Shown here: piece by piece, positions 21,468-22,628 of the stretch
How the letters are laid out: every line of letters starts with the position of its first letter
How positions within the stretch are numbered: the stretch's first letter is position 1
Assembly: GCA_023142975.1 (NCBI GenBank)
Contig: JAGLIN010000012.1
Span: 1 to 22,628, forward strand
Length of the DNA: 22,628 bases
Direction of reading: 5' to 3'
From: Candidatus Parcubacteria bacterium
GTDB taxonomy: Bacteria > Patescibacteriota > Minisyncoccia > JAHIHE01 > JAGLIN01
Position numbers and translations under genes: made by a program
Notes under the pieces: generated by a model
What the model saw: only the letters and a program-made list of their open reading frames with translations
What the model was told of the DNA's origin: nothing
The model's database searches: none

Positions 21468-22622
21468 TTTCAAAACAAAATCAATAAAAATGAAAAAGGC
21501 GTTTGGCGATACGCTGATTTTTATGATGAGTTTATAAAACAGGAAAATAGGTTGGAATTGAATAGTGGTGCTATCCTTCGACAAGCTCAGGATGACAAAA
21601 ATGTCATGGTGAGCTTGTCGAACCATCAGGATGACATGATAGAGTTTTCTAATACTAAATTATTAGAAAATGTAAATCATCTATATTTCAAGCGTGAAGA
21701 TGAAAATTTTACGGGATCATTAAAAGACAGAAGTTTGGTTTATCAGGTTTCGCTGGCGAAGCAGAATAAGAAAAAAGAATTAGTAATTTCAACTTCGGGA
21801 AACGCGGGAATCGCGGCGGCGGCGTATTGCCAGAAAACGGGAATAAAATTATATATTTTTATTTCTCCCAAAACGGAAAAAGCGAAAATCGCGGAGATGC
21901 AGAAGTATAATCCGATAATAATAAAATCAAAACGGGCAATACGATTAGCGAATTATTTAGCCGCGAAACATAAAATTGAAAATTTAAGACCGTCCGTAAA
22001 TAATTCATCTGTTGAAGGATTTAAGTCAATCGCGTTTGAAATATTTGAAAATTTAGGAGAAGTTGACGCGATATTTACTTTCGTCACCAGCGGGAGTTCA
22101 TTTGTTGGAATGGGCAGGGCGTATAGATATTTATTAAAAAATAAGGAAATAAAAAAAATGCCGCGATTATACGCGGTTCAAAGCGGAGATATTTTTTCAA
22201 TCGCAAAACTGTCATTGCGAGGAGCCCGAGTGAGCGTAGCGAGTGAGAAGGCGACGAAGCAATCCCGTATTTATACGCAAAATATTCCTGGAATGTTTGG
22301 AATAAAAAACACCAGAAGAAAAAAAGAAATTTTAGAAATAATAAAGCTAAGCGGTGGAAATGGTATTTATGTTAATGACAGTGAAGTTCAAGACGCTAAA
22401 AATATTTTAGAAGAAAATAAGATTTATACATCTCCCGAAGGATGCGCGAGTTTTGCGGGAGTTATGAAAGTTGACAAAGAAAATAAATTTAATAAAGCCG
22501 TTTGTATTTTATCGGGGAAATTGAGAGAAAAAATAAATATTATTAATGAGAGTAAAATTTTTGAAGCAGAGAATTTTGGAGATGTGGATAAGATAGTAGC
22601 AAGTATAGACATCACACCGTAG
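21462..22622 (+). CDS. Threonine-synthase-like PLP enzyme (fold type II) with two in-frame repeat insertions
   Basis: The 386-residue cytoplasmic enzyme is of the threonine synthase / PLP fold type II family, which for ThrC turns O-phosphohomoserine into threonine. GSLKDRSL (PLP-Lys K88), STSGNAGIAAAAYC (phosphate-binding Ser/Gly loop) and TSGSSFVGMGRAY are all present, and the end is complete (stop 22620-22622). Two segments do not belong to the family: ILRQAQDDKNVMVSLSNHQD (~38-57), coded by a palindromic repeat at 21575-21637, and SLRGARVSVASEKATKQS (~250-267), coded by the 52-nt repeat at 22213-22264. Both keep the frame and fall outside the motifs above, so the enzyme may still work. No homoserine-pathway genes are nearby, so the true substrate is open. 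The promoter spacing implies a leaderless mRNA. Confidence 0.8.
   Translation: MSFQNKINKNEKGVWRYADFYDEFIKQENRLELNSGAILRQAQDDKNVMVSLSNHQDDMIEFSNTKLLENVNHLYFKREDENFTGSLKDRSLVYQVSLAKQNKKKELVISTSGNAGIAAAAYCQKTGIKLYIFISPKTEKAKIAEMQKYNPIIIKSKRAIRLANYLAAKHKIENLRPSVNNSSVEGFKSIAFEIFENLGEVDAIFTFVTSGSSFVGMGRAYRYLLKNKEIKKMPRLYAVQSGDIFSIAKLSLRGARVSVASEKATKQSRIYTQNIPGMFGIKNTRRKKEILEIIKLSGGNGIYVNDSEVQDAKNILEENKIYTSPEGCASFAGVMKVDKENKFNKAVCILSGKLREKINIINESKIFEAENFGDVDKIVASIDITP
21577..21622. repeat. Palindromic repeat translated inside the threonine-synthase-like gene
   Basis: The perfect 13-bp arms TTCGACAAGCTCA (21577-21589) and TGAGCTTGTCGAA (21610-21622) enclose a further ATGAC/GTCAT pair and a short A-rich loop. 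This is the common dispersed hairpin type of many environmental genomes (peptide LRQAQDD on one arm, VSLSNH on the other). Confidence 0.9.
22213..22264 (+). repeat. 52-nt dispersed repeat, copy 2, translated inside the threonine-synthase-like gene
   Basis: CATTGC (22213-22218) to GCAATC (22259-22264). It matches the reverse complement of 4323-4374 without gaps at 41 of 52 positions. It inserts about 17-18 residues in frame. Confidence 0.85.
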
Positions 22623-22628
22623 AATGGC

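Noticed and set aside
21575..21637. tRNA-like TTCGAA segment in the last gene
   Set aside because: TTCGAACC-like sequence belongs to the 13-bp-arm hairpin repeat; no acceptor, anticodon or D-arm can be built around it.

Overview
The window is AT-rich, tightly packed and reads entirely on the + strand. It is dominated by large secreted or wall-type proteins built from DUF11, von Willebrand A (vWA), DUF4215, lamin-tail, MopE-like, NlpC/P60-like and sortase domains. Short palindromic repeats lie between many genes and even inside one. In-frame UGA is not used as a sense codon. Together this fits a Candidate Phyla Radiation / Patescibacteria genome, perhaps Parcubacteria-like. No rRNA, tRNA or ribosomal protein gene is present, so the placement is inference from style.

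Layout. 1-570: the 3' end of a CAP (SCP/PR-1) domain gene and its terminator. 714-4301: a cell-surface pair, a four-repeat DUF11 protein ending in an MPKTG sorting signal, then a membrane sortase fused to a degenerate DHH-phosphoesterase-like domain. 4302-5585: intergenic DNA with palindromic repeats, an orphan promoter and a small DUF2292 gene. 5586-7931: an unrecognised secreted protein and a DUF916/WxL-interacting-like membrane protein. 7932-8490: a second palindrome and a MITE-like element with 22-bp inverted ends starting in TA. 8491-13224: a 1577-residue mosaic surface protein (vWA, DUF11, seven DUF4215 repeats, two lamin-tail domains, MopE-like, FN3-like, C-terminal membrane anchor) closed by a clear terminator.

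13285-17358 is an accessory island. Its left edge looks like the 3' end of a type I restriction hsdM gene, present again as two shorter copies further in. Its right edge is a 24-codon remnant resembling the start of hsdS. Between them lie an intact rhuM-family gene, a cluster of palindromes, and a close-packed AT-rich trio: a DUF4145 protein with Cys pairs, a 77-residue Cys-motif protein, and a membrane-anchored protein of unknown family. I read this as a decayed type I RM locus now carrying a cassette. The trio is the best candidate for an undescribed, possibly defensive, system.

17373-21468: a secreted beta-propeller gene and an NlpC/P60-like plus vWA fusion gene, with a near-identical terminator-plus-promoter cassette on each side. 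21462-22622: a threonine-synthase-like gene carrying two unrelated palindromic repeats translated in frame.

Several genes lack a Shine-Dalgarno sequence and instead have a TAAAAT-like hexamer 6-9 nt before the ATG, which suggests leaderless transcripts.
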